64,000 bases of DNA, taken from contig NW_020194588.1 in assembly GCF_002865645.1 (NCBI RefSeq), positions 540,092 through 604,091 on the forward strand, in the 5' to 3' direction. The DNA comes from Hyaloscypha bicolor E. Its lineage: Eukaryota; Ascomycota; Leotiomycetes; Helotiales; Hyaloscyphaceae. Numbering within the stretch: the first letter of the stretch is position 1; the number at the start of each line of letters is the position of its first letter. Of the stretch, positions 30,695 through 43,815 are shown in pieces. A model generated the notes under the pieces. That model did not search any database, was not told the origin of the DNA, and saw only the letters and a program-made list of their open reading frames with translations. A program made the position numbers and the translations under genes.

Positions 30695-33600
30695 ATATTA
30701 ATTCTAGTAATAGCTTAAAGAAATACTAATATCTAATAATATTCTAGTTCCAAAAACTCTCCGGAATTAAATATAACTATAATATTTATAATAGAAAGCT
30801 ATTTATAATTATTAAAGCCTTTAAATATTAGTATTATTATTTTAAAGAATCCAGATTTATAATCGAGCTTATTATAGACTATAATAACCTCTAATATTTT
30901 ATAGAAATAAAGTATTTAAAGAGCTATTAAATATATTAGATAATATATTTCATAATATATAATTTTAATATTATTTATTATAGAAATGTCTTAAATCTAG
31001 TAAATATATCTAGTAAATGGCCTAATTATAAAAAAGGTTTTATTAATATAATTTGGCTTCTAACTTTTTAGAATAAATTAAAAAAAGCTTTTATAATTAT
31101 AATTTAGAAGTTCTTATAAATATTTAAAGAATTCTCTCTTTAGAATAAGTATTATTTAATACTTGCTATATTTATAATAGCTAAAAAGAAATATTTATTA
31201 TAAAACAAATAAATAAATTCTTTTATAAATTCTTTAATTATAGAATTAATTAAGAAGTAAAATATAAGAAAATGCTTTAAAGGCTCTATTATTATAGCTA
31301 AAGTAATAGAAGTATTTATAATTATATTATTTAATAAAACTAAAGATTTTTTAATTTCCCGAGTTTTTAAATTAGATAATTATAAATATCTAATTTCTTA
31401 TATATAGATATATACGGTTACTAAAAGAGTTATAGTATTAGCTTCTTTATCTGAATTCCTTTTAGATATTATTTAAATAGCTTAGAAAAACAATTTTTAA
31501 TATTAGAATATCTTGAAATAGAGGCTTAGTAAAAGAGATATTAAAAGAAAAAAAATCTAGAGAAATAATTCGGGCCTATTTAAATATTATTTAAGAATTA
31601 TTATATCTAATAATTCCGCTTTATATTAAGAAATTATAAAACTTTATTATAATAATCTAATAGCCAGATATTATAAAATAGAGAAAACTCTTAAGCTTTT
31701 TAAAAGATTCTAGTATTAGAAAAATATAAAAAGAAATATTTATAAAATATTATTAAAAATATAATATTTAATAGAGAATTAAAGCTAAGAGGCATTTACT
31801 ATATAATTTACTTAGTAATTTATTATAGCCTAAAAAACCCTGAAATAAGATTTTTATAAATTTTATTATAAGTTTATTACTATATAAAAATCCGGTAAAA
31901 GATCCCGATTTTAATATAATTCTTATAATTATTAACTAGTATTCTAAAATAGTAAAGTATATTATATACTATAAAACTATTAATTTTCTAAAGTTTACTG
32001 AAATTATTTCTAATTAAGAAATAATATTTACTAGCTAGTTCTAGTTTGTTTTCTATTTCTATTTAATATATAAATAGTATTTAAATATAGCTTATTATTT
32101 TTAGATAAATAGTTAAATAAAAAGGCAAAACTAGATCCTAAAATACTATCTAAAAGAATAACTAGTTTAAGAAATTATCTTTTATAAAATTTATATATAA
32201 TAATTCAAAATATTAGACTTTATAAAATATATCTTTTTATATATATTATAGATACTATTTTCAATTTCTATAAAATCCGGAAAATAGAATTATAGAAAAA
32301 ATATTAGCTATATATAAAAGGCTAGAAATCTTTAAAATAAAATAAAAAAAGTTTAAAAATTTATAGTATTATATATAAAACAATTAGGAAATCTATTATA
32401 ATAGATATTAGTTAGCTAAATACTATTTTAAAAAAGCCTAAATAATATTATTAATAAGAAATATTAAATTTAAAATAAGAAAGCTTAAGCTAAAATTTAT
32501 AGATTTATTTAAGGTTTTTAAATATATTAGTAATTTAATATATAAATTAGAATTATTAAATACATATAATTATTTATATCTAACTTTCTATATTTCTTTC
32601 TTTAAAAGATATATAATAAAAAAGAATTAGAAGCCATATTTATATTTTTCTAGAAAACTTCCGAAATTAGTAAATAATAATAAAAAACAAGAATAGGAAA
32701 TAAAAGCCACTATTAATTACTAATAAAATAATAGAAGTAAAAAGTAATAGTATTTAATTAAATAAAAAGCCTGGCCTAAAGATTATAATATCTAATTATT
32801 TACTTTTTTTAATTCTAAAAATTTCAAGGAACTTCTAAAATTATATAATTAAAACTATAGCTTAAAATCCGAAATTACTTTTTAATAATCTCTTAAGATT
32901 AAAAAGAATTCTGGACTATTAAAAAAAAAGGCTATTTAAAAGAAAAAAAGAACTTAAATAGCTAAAAGAAAATAAAGAAAAGGTCCGAAATAATAATAGA
33001 AATACTTTGTCTCTAGAGTTTTTTTATTTATAAAGGTTTTCTAGAATTTTATTAAAGCTTATAAGAATTATATTTAAATTATTAGAAAAAGATTTATTAT
33101 AAGTAAACTAGCTATAGGTATTTTAAATAAATAAATTCTAATTCTTATAAATTCCTAATTCCTAAAGTAAGAATATTAAATACCGGTTCTATTTAGGATT
33201 TAATAAAAAATCGAGTAATACTTTTCGGAATTAGCTTATTCTTTAATAAAATATAATTATACTATAATAATATTAGTATTAAAAATATTAAAAGAAATAA
33301 ATAAAGAACTAATAATAGTTATATATACCTTATAAAAGACTTAAATTTCTAAAATCAAATTCCGAATAATTATAAATATTATATGATTAATACTTGAAAT
33401 ATTAGTAATAAACTATATAGAAATCTTAGTAGTAATTTTAATAATAAGTATAATACCTTAAAAATAGATTTTATAATATTTTTTTAGGGAATTAGTAAAT
33501 GTCTAAATATATTAGAAAAAACTTACTTTTGAAATACTAATCCAAATAGTATTTTTATTAGCCTTATTAAAACAGGAAGCAGAATTTCGAAATTTAATAA

Positions 33601-33934
33601 ACTTTTTCTAGTTTTCGAAAATTTAATTAGTAGACTTATTCTTAATAGTATAATACTATTTAGGATATTTTTTAAGGAATTTCTTAAAGATTATAATAGT
33701 ATCTTTCCAGAACCAGTAAGCCTTTAATAAATAATAAGAAATCTGAAATTATATTAATTTTAATAAATATTAAAGCTAAAGAATTTACTAAAATATAAGA
33801 TTTAGAACCCTTATTATAATAATTATAGTTCTTTTTATTAGATATTATAATATATAAGATAAAGAAATTAATAAGGAAATACTTAAAATATTTCAAATAT
33901 CTACTAATAATCAAAAAAGAAACTATAAGATTAT
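30695..33934 (+). mobile_element. Gypsy element B (family A), 5'-truncated, first part
   Basis: The plus strand matches the reverse complement of element A from A position about 10485 down to about 7190. For instance ATTCTAGTTCC..AAACT near 30740 matches the inverted A sequence near 10430. B therefore runs in plus orientation, starting within RT/RNase H and continuing through integrase. The 5' LTR, gag, protease and most RT (about 3.5 kb) are missing. It is far more AT-rich than A, so its RIP history is heavier. It is split by Copia element C after the target ATTAT (33930-33934). Confidence 0.85.
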
Positions 33935-34105
33935 TAATATATATAAAGATTACAGAATAGGAAGTTATATTAAATAGTAAAAGAGTTTATTAAACTAGCT
34001 AGAAAAGAGCTTGAATAAAGTATAAAGCTTCAAGAAGTAAGTATATAAATCCTGACTAAGTAAAGTAATTATACTAGCCCTAATTTAGTAATTCTTACTA
34101 TAATA
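33935..34105 (-). repeat. 3' LTR of element C
   Basis: A 171-bp direct repeat of 40723-40893. Both share AGTAAAAGAGTTTATTAAAC and end CTTACTATAATA. Confidence 0.92.
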
Positions 34106-37100
34106 CATTCCCCAGGAAGATATAATACTATATTCTACCTGTTTTACCTAATTAGAGAGCTTTGAAATAGCAAAATTCGTCTAATATATAGGTTTTATAG
34201 AGCCGTATTAATATTCCGATTCAAATAGGCTTAGTATATATTATTTCCCCAGATTACCGAATTCCAGGAAATTCCTATATAAACCCCCTCTTTTTACTAA
34301 CTCCAGAGCCTCTAATTAAATACTTTTCTTTAATATTCTTCCAGAGATTCTTTCCCAAGCTTCTAATTATTGCAAATATGGCTTCTATCTCTTCTTATAT
34401 TACTATTAAGTTAATTCCGGCTTGTAAATCCAAGGTATTTTTAACCCAAAATATATTCTTACTTTACCTTTTACTAACTTTGGATAGTATTAAGTAGCTT
34501 ATAAGTCTGCTATAAATATAGCTCTTAACTATTAATATAAAGCTTACTTTTAATAGAGTATTAAGGTCCAGATTCCTATAGCGTCTTCTAATACTCCTAG
34601 TATCTCTTTATTAAAGGTAAAGAAGTCTATACCAAAGCCTTATACTTCTTATTTTACTTGTACTAGTCTCAGAGAAATCTTTTATATAGGTTATTATAAG
34701 TTCTCTATATTATTTCAAAGCTCGTTTTGACTTAATATAGTTTTATTTACTCTAAAGAGTAAGAATAATAGTTCTTGCTATAATACTATTAGCCGAGGTT
34801 CTTATTACTAGAAATATATTTCTGGTTATTCTTATTTAGTTATTCTAATCTCTTATATTCCTATTATATAGCTCTTTCTTATAGAACTTCCGATTACTAA
34901 AGATATTATAAGTTCCCTTTTCTTAATTCTCTTTTATAAATTCTAACTATTTTAAAGCATTTATCTATTTTTAGATACTCTATTTATACTATACTTGAGA
35001 TTACTAAATCTAATAAAGAGGATAGTAGTAAGAGCTTTTCTACCAAGGTTTAAGAGGCTATTAAGAGAAATAAGAAGTAGTCTAATTAAGTAAAGGGCCT
35101 TCTATATAAGCTTATTAATACTATAGTAAAGCGCCTTTAGATCTCCTATTATTAGCTCTCAAGCTCTATTATTTTAATAGATTTTATAAATAAAAAATAT
35201 AAATAAAAGCCTCTTTTTATATTATTTAATTATTTTGATTTTTGCTCTAATATTCTAAAAATTTAATAAAGCTCTAAAGTTCTCGAATTTAAATTAGGGT
35301 AGATTTTTCATAAGTCTATTTATAGGTATATAGCTTATTTAAAAATATATAACTTGAAATACCCCTTTATTATATTCTTAATATAGCTATATATTCTAGA
35401 TATTAATATAATAGAGCTTTATAGTAATTCTTTTATTTTCTCTAATAATTAATTAAATAGTTTGCTTATTATTATAGAATATAGTTCAGAGCTCTTTAAG
35501 ATCTAAGCTTAGATTCCTAAATAGCCTCTAGAGAGCTATAGTTTCTCTTACTATATAAGCGACTTTATATATTTCTGATTTAGTTAAAGAAGTAATTATA
35601 GAGCTTTATTAAGTAGCTTTTTATAATATTAAATCTCTAAATAAGGAGATTATATATCTATAGCTCGATTATTATATATTTAGGTTATTTATATATAAAG
35701 TATTAGATATAATCTATAGCTATATTTCTCTATATTTCCCATTATATTAAATTACTAGAAACCGGGTTCTAAATAGGTATTAGAGAGCCTAATTTATAGC
35801 TATAAAGTACTCTGGAGCAGGGTTTATTAAGAACTAAGAGAGTACTAAAGTAGTAAAAGCTATATCCGGCCTAATTATAATTATAGTATAAAGTAGTAAT
35901 CTAACCTTTTTCTAATATGCCTTAATTTAATATAGATAAGCTTAATTACTATATTTTCGAAGATTAATTCCAGGTAATAAAGTACTAGAATACTTCCTAT
36001 CTATTACCCTGAATTTCTTAGTAATCTTCTTAATATAGGTATTATAAACTAGCTAGAGCTTTTTAGCTTTCTAATCTCTAATTATATAAATCCCTAGAAA
36101 CCATTCTATATCCCGTATATTATAAAGCTTATAAACTATCTTAATCTGAGTAATAATTAATTAAGTATATACTTTATTATCCTTATAATAGAGTACTTAA
36201 AAGTTATTTATATAGAAAATAATAAAGATCTTATAATCTGTATCTATATAAATATAGGGCTCTTTATTAAATCTAGAGAATCTAATTCTTTTAAGAATAT
36301 CTGTCTAGTACTTATACTATAAAATAGAAGAGTCTCGTAGCCTATATAGAGCTCGATCTATTTCTGCTATATATCCTGGTATCTTGAAACCGTCTAATAG
36401 CTTATATATTACTATAGGCCTATTAGAATCTCTTTTTATATTAATAAATGCATTTATAATATTGAATTACTTTATTTCTAGATTAAAATAAGTTATAATT
36501 ATACTAGCTACTCGAAAAGATCTTGCTATAAGTATAGTAATATATATAAATAGAAGTAATACCTCTTTTTAGAGATCTCTATAAACTATTAGCCTTGAGT
36601 AATATTAAGTAATATATTTATTAGAATTAATTTTATATATAAATATCTATTTTAAAGGAATTAGAAATATATTTGCTTTATTACTAGAAATAATTCTCTA
36701 GTAATTTCAAGCTTTAAAGTTATTAATCTCTAGTTTAGTATCCGATTTAAAGTACTTCTTAGCTAGGTACTTCTCTAGATTATTCTATATCTTTAGAGCC
36801 TTTGGAAAATTATTAATATGAATTTTTCTTATTATTATACTACCCGAAGTACTTTACTCTAGATATATTCTTAATTAAACTACTATTATAATTATGGTAT
36901 ATATAATCTTATAATCGAATTCCTTCTTATAATTCTCTAGCTAATTAGGCTAGAGAGATCCTAAAAGAGACTTTAAGTAGTTAATCTAATTTAATCTATC
37001 TATTATTTATAGTAATATACTTACTATAGTAATTATATTACTATTAGCTTTATCTGGATCTCTATTCTAATTATTTCCCTTATATAAATATATTTGAATT

Positions 37101-40100
37101 AGCCTATTTCTAGTTTTAATAATTAGCTTCTTTATTTATTTTCTCTTTGGTTTTACTATTTAATTTTCTATTTTAGCTAAGCTATTTACTTTTTCTATAA
37201 AGAATTCTTCTATTTCTATTAAGCTATCTGCTTGTTCTATAGGTAAGCTTTCTGCTTTGCTTATAGGAGCTATTAGTAGATCTTATTACTAGTTTTAAGG
37301 AAATCCTTTCCTGCTTTTATTAGTTTAGTATACTTCCCTAATAATTCCGGTATATTTTATTATATCTCTCTCTATAATACTGAGCTTTCTTAAAAGCTTA
37401 GTACCTTTATTTCTATTATTTCTAGGCTCTAGTATACTTTCTGGCTCTGGAGTACTTTATAGAATTATAAGTCCTATTTCTAGTAAGGCTATAGAGCTTC
37501 CTATTCCCGAATTATAACTAATTAATATACTTATAGGCTCTTCTAATTATTAGTTTATTTACTTATTATCTCCTAGTTTAGGCTTATTTTCTGTTTATTC
37601 TAATAAGCTATTATACTATAATCCCTTATTCTTAAAGATTAATTTAGTATCCTAAATCTTATTTTCTAGAAATAGTTCTATTATATTCTTTATAATCTCT
37701 ATACTATAGCCTTTAGTATATTTATAATCCTTTTTATAAAATATATTCTTATTAAATATAATATTATATATAATAATTACTTTATTAAATATAGGGACCC
37801 AGATTTTATAAATATTAGATATAATATATCTAATTAAATATCTAATATACTTATATAGTATAACCTTAAATACTTTCTTATTCTATCTTGCTTTATAGTT
37901 CTTAATTATTAGATATGCCCTAGAACTATATATATAGATCCTATTCTAATTAGGCCTGAGATTAACTATTATTTGAGCTATAAGCTCTGGGTTATACTAA
38001 CGGAAATAATTGCGGAACTATAAATTAAGTACTTTATTTGGTATTCTCTAGTAATTTATATATGAGGGGCTCCGATTATATAGGTAGATTGCGGCTATAG
38101 AGCTCTCTGGCTATAGCTTTTCAGGCAAATTAGCTATTAAATATATTATAATAGTCTTATTTATAATCTCTTGTCTTACTTATTTAGTACTACTATTTAG
38201 CTTATATATATATAAAAGAGAAAGCTCGATTTTAATGCCTTTTTTCTTTATCTAGATTTAATAGGCTAATATTTCTTAGATTAAAATAACTACTTTCTCC
38301 TAATTATACTTAATATAAGTAATTAAAAGATTATATTACTTATATATTTACTATTTAAAATCCCTAATTATATTAAATACTACTAAATCCCCTTTATTTT
38401 ATAAAAGATATCTAAAGAGCTTTTTATTAAATTCGTTCTTAATTATTAGAATTCAGCTCGAATTATTATAGCTATTTGAGTAATTAAATAAGTTCTATAA
38501 GATTCTCTAAAATAGTTAAGCAGACTTCCTCTTAGTTAGCCTATATGAGATTACTTACCTAATATATATCTGAGTATAAAATTCGTATATAATTCTTATT
38601 AGTCTATTAATTTTCATATTATATACGTAATTAATAAGCTTTTATAAAGCTTTATAGGCTAAATACTTTGCTCTCATATATTATTTTTCTTCTAAATTAC
38701 TTCTCGGCTTGAGATACTCCCTTAATCTCTTATACTAAGCTCTAATTAAATATTCGAGTATTAGAAATATAAGTATATTACTAGTACTAGTAGAAATTTC
38801 GAATAAAATATTAGAATAAGTAGAAAGCGGCTTATATTTAAGGAAAACTAAATTAAATTTATATTCTAATTATATTAATACTATATTCTCTTTATAATTT
38901 CCTAATCTAATTATAAGATTATATCTATAATACTAAGCTTTCTTTTCTGCTAGGCGAGCTTCAGAAATAATATTTATATAAAATCCTTTAATAATTATAA
39001 TATTATAAAGAATTAGATCTTTAGTATATAGTTCTGCGGGTCTATTAACTATGTTTTTAATTATATAAGTACTATATCTAATAATTAGAAGACTAGTTAT
39101 TTCTGCTTCTATATAATTATTAATTTTTGCCTTAATAAAAGTACTAGAATTAATTAGATTCTTGCTATTAACTAGATATATAATACTATAATTATCTAAT
39201 AAAGTATTCTGAGAGAGCAGATATCTTGAGAAATCGAGTATTATATAGATTTCCTAACCTGGGTTCTGAATTATAAGTATAGGATCTACTAGAATAATAT
39301 TAAAGTTCCTAGAAAATTGGGTTCCGGATATTTTAGGCTTCTTTTTAGAACTAGTACCGGGTATTAGCTTTTCTATAGCTCGTCTACTAGTGATTTTTAT
39401 ATTATATTTCTTTTCTAGTTAAGGTTTCAGATCCTTTTAATACTTAATTAAGATTCTTTCCCGGATTTTTCTAATCTATTTCTTATTAGGCTTGAATTTT
39501 ATTTAAGTTTTACTTAATCCGGTAATTATAATTTCTATAATAGTATAGCTAAGTAAGTTCTATTTATACTTATATATTTTGGAACCCTTATAAGAGTACT
39601 TATAGTACTTATACTTGTCCGAATCGGGTTTGCCGTCCGATTCTTTACTAGTTTAATTCCCGAATATAATAAAGATTATAGAAGCTCCTAAATACTTAGT
39701 ATTTTAGCTTTTTAAAATAATCTAATTAAATATCTAGCTATACTATTCGAGTATAAGAATTAGAAGCCCTAGCTCGTCTTTATTATATAAATTACTAAGC
39801 TATTCTATTACCCAGGTTAGTGCGAGTTTTTACTAGAAGGCTATTAAGAACTTAATTACTACTAGAGTATTTTTGATTTCAGCGATTTTGAGAGCTCTAG
39901 CTCTATTAAGTACTTTCTTCTAATTAGTAAACTAGTATTTTGGGCTTATTTCTTCTTTGCTTACTTATAATAGAACCGAGCTATATACTCTCCGAACGGT
40001 AGTAATTTGTACTATATCTATAGAACTATATTTTATTAATAAAGCCTTAAGAACCTTGTAAATAGAGCTCTACTTATTCTTTTTAAGGCCTAATATCGAG

Positions 40101-40722
40101 TTTATAAGAATCTCTATATTAACTATTTAATAAAGCCACTGCCTGATTATATAGTAGTATACTAGCTTATTTGTCTAGTCTAGTTTCTTGATCTTATAGT
40201 CCCGTAAGAGCGCCGAATAGTAATCTCTAATATCTCCGAATATTATAGGCTATAGAAATACTGGTTTTAATCTTTTCTTAATTATAGGTCAAGTATCTTT
40301 ATCCCAATTTTCTATATTAACTTGGTATCTGGTATAGTAATCCTCTGTTTTCTTTAGTATAAGCTCGTTAATTATAGAGAGAGGCCTAGAAGAAGCTGTT
40401 ATATTTATTTTAATTACTTTATTATTAAATAGGTTAATCTTATCCCAGATATTCTTATTACTAGCTACTTTATAAAGAGTATTAAACTAGTCTGCCCAGG
40501 AACTGCAGTTCTTTAGGATAATAATCTTTACTATAGCTTCTAATATAATTATAATTGAGTTTTGGAAACTATAGGAACTATAGGAATAGTTTCTATTAAT
40601 TAGTTAATAACGGAAATATGAACTAAAGTATAATTTTTCGAAAAATGAATTAAATGAGCTCTTAAATACTCTCTGCAATATACTAATTAGGAAGCTTATT
40701 AGTATAAGGCCGGGCTCATAAC

Positions 40723-40893
40723 TAATATATATAAAGATTACAGAGTAGGGAGTTGTATTAAATAGTAAAAGAGTTTATTAAACTAGCTAGAAAAGAGCTT
40801 AAATGAAGTATAAAGCTTTAGAAAGTAAGTATATAGATCCTGACTAAGCAGAGCAATTGCGCTAGCCCTAATTCAGTAATTCTTACTATAATA
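40723..40893 (-). repeat. 5' LTR of element C
   Basis: A 171-bp direct repeat of 33935-34105, followed by the ATTAT target duplication. Confidence 0.92.
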
Positions 40894-41894
40894 ATTATTT
40901 TTATACTTGTAATTATATTAGTAAATAGTAAAGCTAGAAAATATTATAGAATTAATTAAAAATAATTAAAAAAGACTTAGAAAAGAATAAAAGAAGAGGC
41001 TAGAAGGCAATAATAGAAAAAATTATTATATATATAATTATTAGAAAAAAGGAAAATATATAGTAATATAAAGAGATTTCTTTATAGAAATAAAGAACTA
41101 TCTAAATTAATTACTAGTTTTTATACTAGTTCTAATTAGAAATTAGTATAACTAATTAATATATATTTTTAGGAGTCTATAAATAATTTCTAGAACCTGA
41201 GAAATATTTATATAAGTTTCTTATATAAATATTTTATTAAATTCTTTTTATAAAGCTATTTAGATTATTTTAATATAAGATCTAATAAATAATATTAATT
41301 TTATAAAATAGTGTCTTAGTATTTTAGATTAAGCTAATTAGAATACTTAGTTCCTAAATAAAATTATAATTACTAGCTAGCTCTTATATTTAAAATATAA
41401 TTACTATTTCTTTTTACTTATTTAGTTCTAATTTAATTAAACGATTTTTATATATATTATTTAGATTATATTAGTAAAATTACTTTCTAAAATACTAGAA
41501 ATTTATTTTAATTAAATATATAATTAATTAAATATTTTATTAGAATAAATTAATAGATTTTGGAAATAAGATTTTAGGAAAGAAATATAATTATAATATA
41601 TATAGGGTTATATATAACTAAAGGATATATAACGAATTTCGGATATTAAGAGTATTAATTAGAAAGATTAATAGCTCTTTATTATTATAACTAATTACTA
41701 TTTATATTATAAGTATTAGGCTTATAAATTACTAGTTATATATATATTATCGGGGCTTTCTATTTAAAAAAGGCTTTTCTAGATCTTATAAGAGAGATAA
41801 AAATTAGTTCTATATTAAATTTAATACTATAGTTTTATAATTTACTAATTTGTTCTATTCTATTATTTTATTATTTATTAATAAATATCTTATA
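40894..41894 (+). mobile_element. Gypsy element B, second part with 3' LTR
   Basis: After element C the B sequence resumes, matching the reverse complement of element A from about 7180 to 6181. It ends in a 303-bp 3' LTR at 41592-41894, the inverted counterpart of the A LTR. A polypurine-like AGGAAAGAAA precedes the LTR. The bases just after it are AGCTT. Confidence 0.87.
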
Positions 41895-42375
41895 AGCTTT
41901 ATCCAAAATAGGAAACTAGATTTATAATATCTAATACCCGTCTATATATTATTATATATCTCTATTATATAAAATAGAAATTATTAATTTTATTATTAAT
42001 ATTATATATAAGAATTCTATTTATTACTTAATTTTTATTAAAAATTCTTTATATATTTAATTTTATAATTTTAATATATTATAAAAAACTAATAATATTA
42101 ACTTTATTAATAATCTTATATAATAATTATAATTTCTTTAAGCTAATAGTTAGTTTAATAGCTTTTAATTAAATATTCTTTAAATTATAATTTTATATAA
42201 TTTTATATAAGCTTTTTATTATTTAATATATAAATCTCTTAATTATTATTAATTTATAATATATTAATAAAGGTAATATAAACTTAAGATATAATTAAAT
42301 AAAAGTAATAAAGAAAATTTTATATATATTAATTTCATATTTATAAATTTAATATTAAGTAATTAATAATATATA
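41895..42375 (+). mobile_element. Probable 3' tail of Gypsy element F
   Basis: Directly after the B LTR the plus strand reads KLYPK*ETRFIIS. This suits the KL..RW.GPF.I motif that follows the integrase of Gypsy elements, and it is the next motif expected where F stopped at 24347. AGCT is present at both breakpoints. Beyond about 42050 the sequence is too AT-rich to read and no F LTR was identified. Confidence 0.5.
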
Positions 42376-42527
42376 TATTTATTATATTTATTATATTTAT
42401 TATATTTATTATATTTATTATATTTATTATACTTATTATATTTATTATATTTATTATATTTATTATATTTATTGTATTTATTATATTTATTATATTTATT
42501 ATATTTATTATATTTATTATATTTATA
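42376..42527. repeat. Tandem 9-bp satellite (TATTTATTA)n
   Basis: About 17 head-to-tail copies of a 9-bp unit, nearly perfect, with single-base variants such as TACTTATTA. It lies near the right edge of the AT-rich block. Confidence 0.95.
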
Positions 42528-42945
42528 AAACTTTAATAATTAAGATTTTTATATTTAAAATATTAGTTCTTATATAAAATATTATATATAACTTTATAAA
42601 TTCTTTTTATATCTTATAAATACTTTTAAATTTAAATTATTAATTTTATAATTAAGCTTTTTATACTTATAATATATGAAATTTTAATATATATCTTAAT
42701 ATTAAGATCATGAAATAGTAAATTTATAATTTTTTTACTTTATAATATTATATTAATATTTATTATATAACTAAAATAATAAAAATAATAAAAAGTTTAT
42801 TATATTAAGAATTATTACGTATTTTAATTATATAATATACAAAGAGTATTCTATATACTCAAAATATCTTATATTTGAAAAATTAGAATATTTCATAAAG
42901 TGGTTGTTTTTTAATTAATTAAACTATTTTTTATATAAAACGTGC
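42528..42945. other. AT-rich right margin of the RIP block
   Basis: Continuing AT-rich sequence without open frames or recognisable element. Composition switches sharply to normal at about 42945. Confidence 0.7.
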
Positions 42946-42980
42946 TTTTGGTAGGGTCGTGCTTTTGATAGGGAGTTCGG

Positions 42981-43178
42981 TTAATGCCCTATCTCGCCAA
43001 TATAATCGATGCCGAAGTCGAGAACATTTTCGATAATGAGCCGGAAGACGAACAAGTGCGGGACACGTTCAAAGCCGTTTTGCGAATCCACAATAATGTA
43101 GTGAAGTGCTCTGAATGCGATAAGCCGGAGGCAAGCTAGGGGGAAGAAGTAGTGAGGCTGCTGTGGGTCTGGCGGCAT
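42981..43178 (-). pseudogene. Orphan 65-codon ORF, possible gene remnant
   Basis: A minus-strand ATG-started ORF of 65 codons with normal composition, lying just outside the RIP boundary. I recognise no domain. It lies directly downstream of a second open stretch (43197-43406) in another frame, so the two could be exons or frameshifted pieces of one decayed host gene cut by the AT-rich block. Confidence 0.3.
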
Positions 43179-43196
43179 CGCGGATGCAGAGAAGAG

Positions 43197-43406
43197 TCAT
43201 TGTCGAGAATATATTCGTCTGCCTCCTCTGCCAAATTTTGTATCCTTTCTGTTCTTCGCTAATGGCAGGCCAGCACGAGCACTAATATCCAACCAATAAC
43301 CCTTATTCCACGCGGTTTTGGGGCAGAGGGTCTCCCATACAAAAGGAAGAGGGCCTACTACGATATCTCCCTTGAGCCTACGAAAGACGGGACGCTCCGA
43401 ATCCAA
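43197..43406 (-). pseudogene. Orphan 69-codon open stretch, possible gene remnant
   Basis: A minus-strand open frame with protein-like composition (WETLCPKTAWNKGYWLDI in the middle) but no ATG at its start, only TTG. It could be an internal exon or the 3' part of a truncated gene. No family recognised. Confidence 0.3.
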
Positions 43407-43676
43407 AAGAGACTAAAATGGTTTTCCGAAGGAGAGGTTCGGAGCATTAACTAGACGGAGAGTTACTACCCACGTGAAAAGCCACTGCTCTCTTCGGTAG
43501 AGCTAAAGGAGGCCCAGTCGAATCACGACCCCTTATTACAACTTGGGATATGGAATTCTGCTCTAATTCAGCGACTTGAGGGGCTTTTGGACTTGAAGGG
43601 CAATGGAGGTGCCATGTTGCTCGTTTTGTCTATTATAGTGCGCGCACATGCATGGCATATTTGTTACAGTTATATT

Positions 43677-43684
43677 GAGACGGA
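43677..43684. repeat. Left 8-bp target-site duplication of hAT-1
   Basis: GAGACGGA, identical to 46291-46298. It abuts the terminal CAGTGTGGG of the element. Confidence 0.93.
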
Positions 43685-43700
43685 CAGTGTGGGCAAAAAC

Positions 43701-43815
43701 TACTCAAGCTACTCAAGCTACTCTAGAGTAGTCTTGAGTAGAGTAGAGTAGAGTTTGAGTAGCGTAATATGGTACTTGAGTAGAGTAGAGTAGAGTACTA
43801 CTCTAGAGTAACTCA
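43701..43815. repeat. Left subterminal GAGTA/TACTC repeat array of hAT-1
   Basis: Dense, irregular direct and inverted copies of (C)TACTC and GAGTAG, including two small CTACTCTAGAGTAG-like palindromes. A matching array is at 44817-44888 and 46234-46278 on the right side. Confidence 0.85.

Larger units (their letters stand above)
33935..40893 (-). mobile_element. Copia LTR retrotransposon C, full length, RIP-mutated
   Basis: The element is 6.96 kb with two 171-bp LTRs (33935-34105, 40723-40893) and a perfect target duplication ATTAT (33930-33934, 40894-40898). It lies on the minus strand: the RT catalytic motif at 36214-36203 reads Y-I-N-N in a FIIFYINNF context, the expected RIP product of YVDD. 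RT near the left end with gag near the right end gives the Ty1/Copia order gag-integrase-RT-RNase H. Stops are present in all frames. It splits Gypsy element B. Confidence 0.9.
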
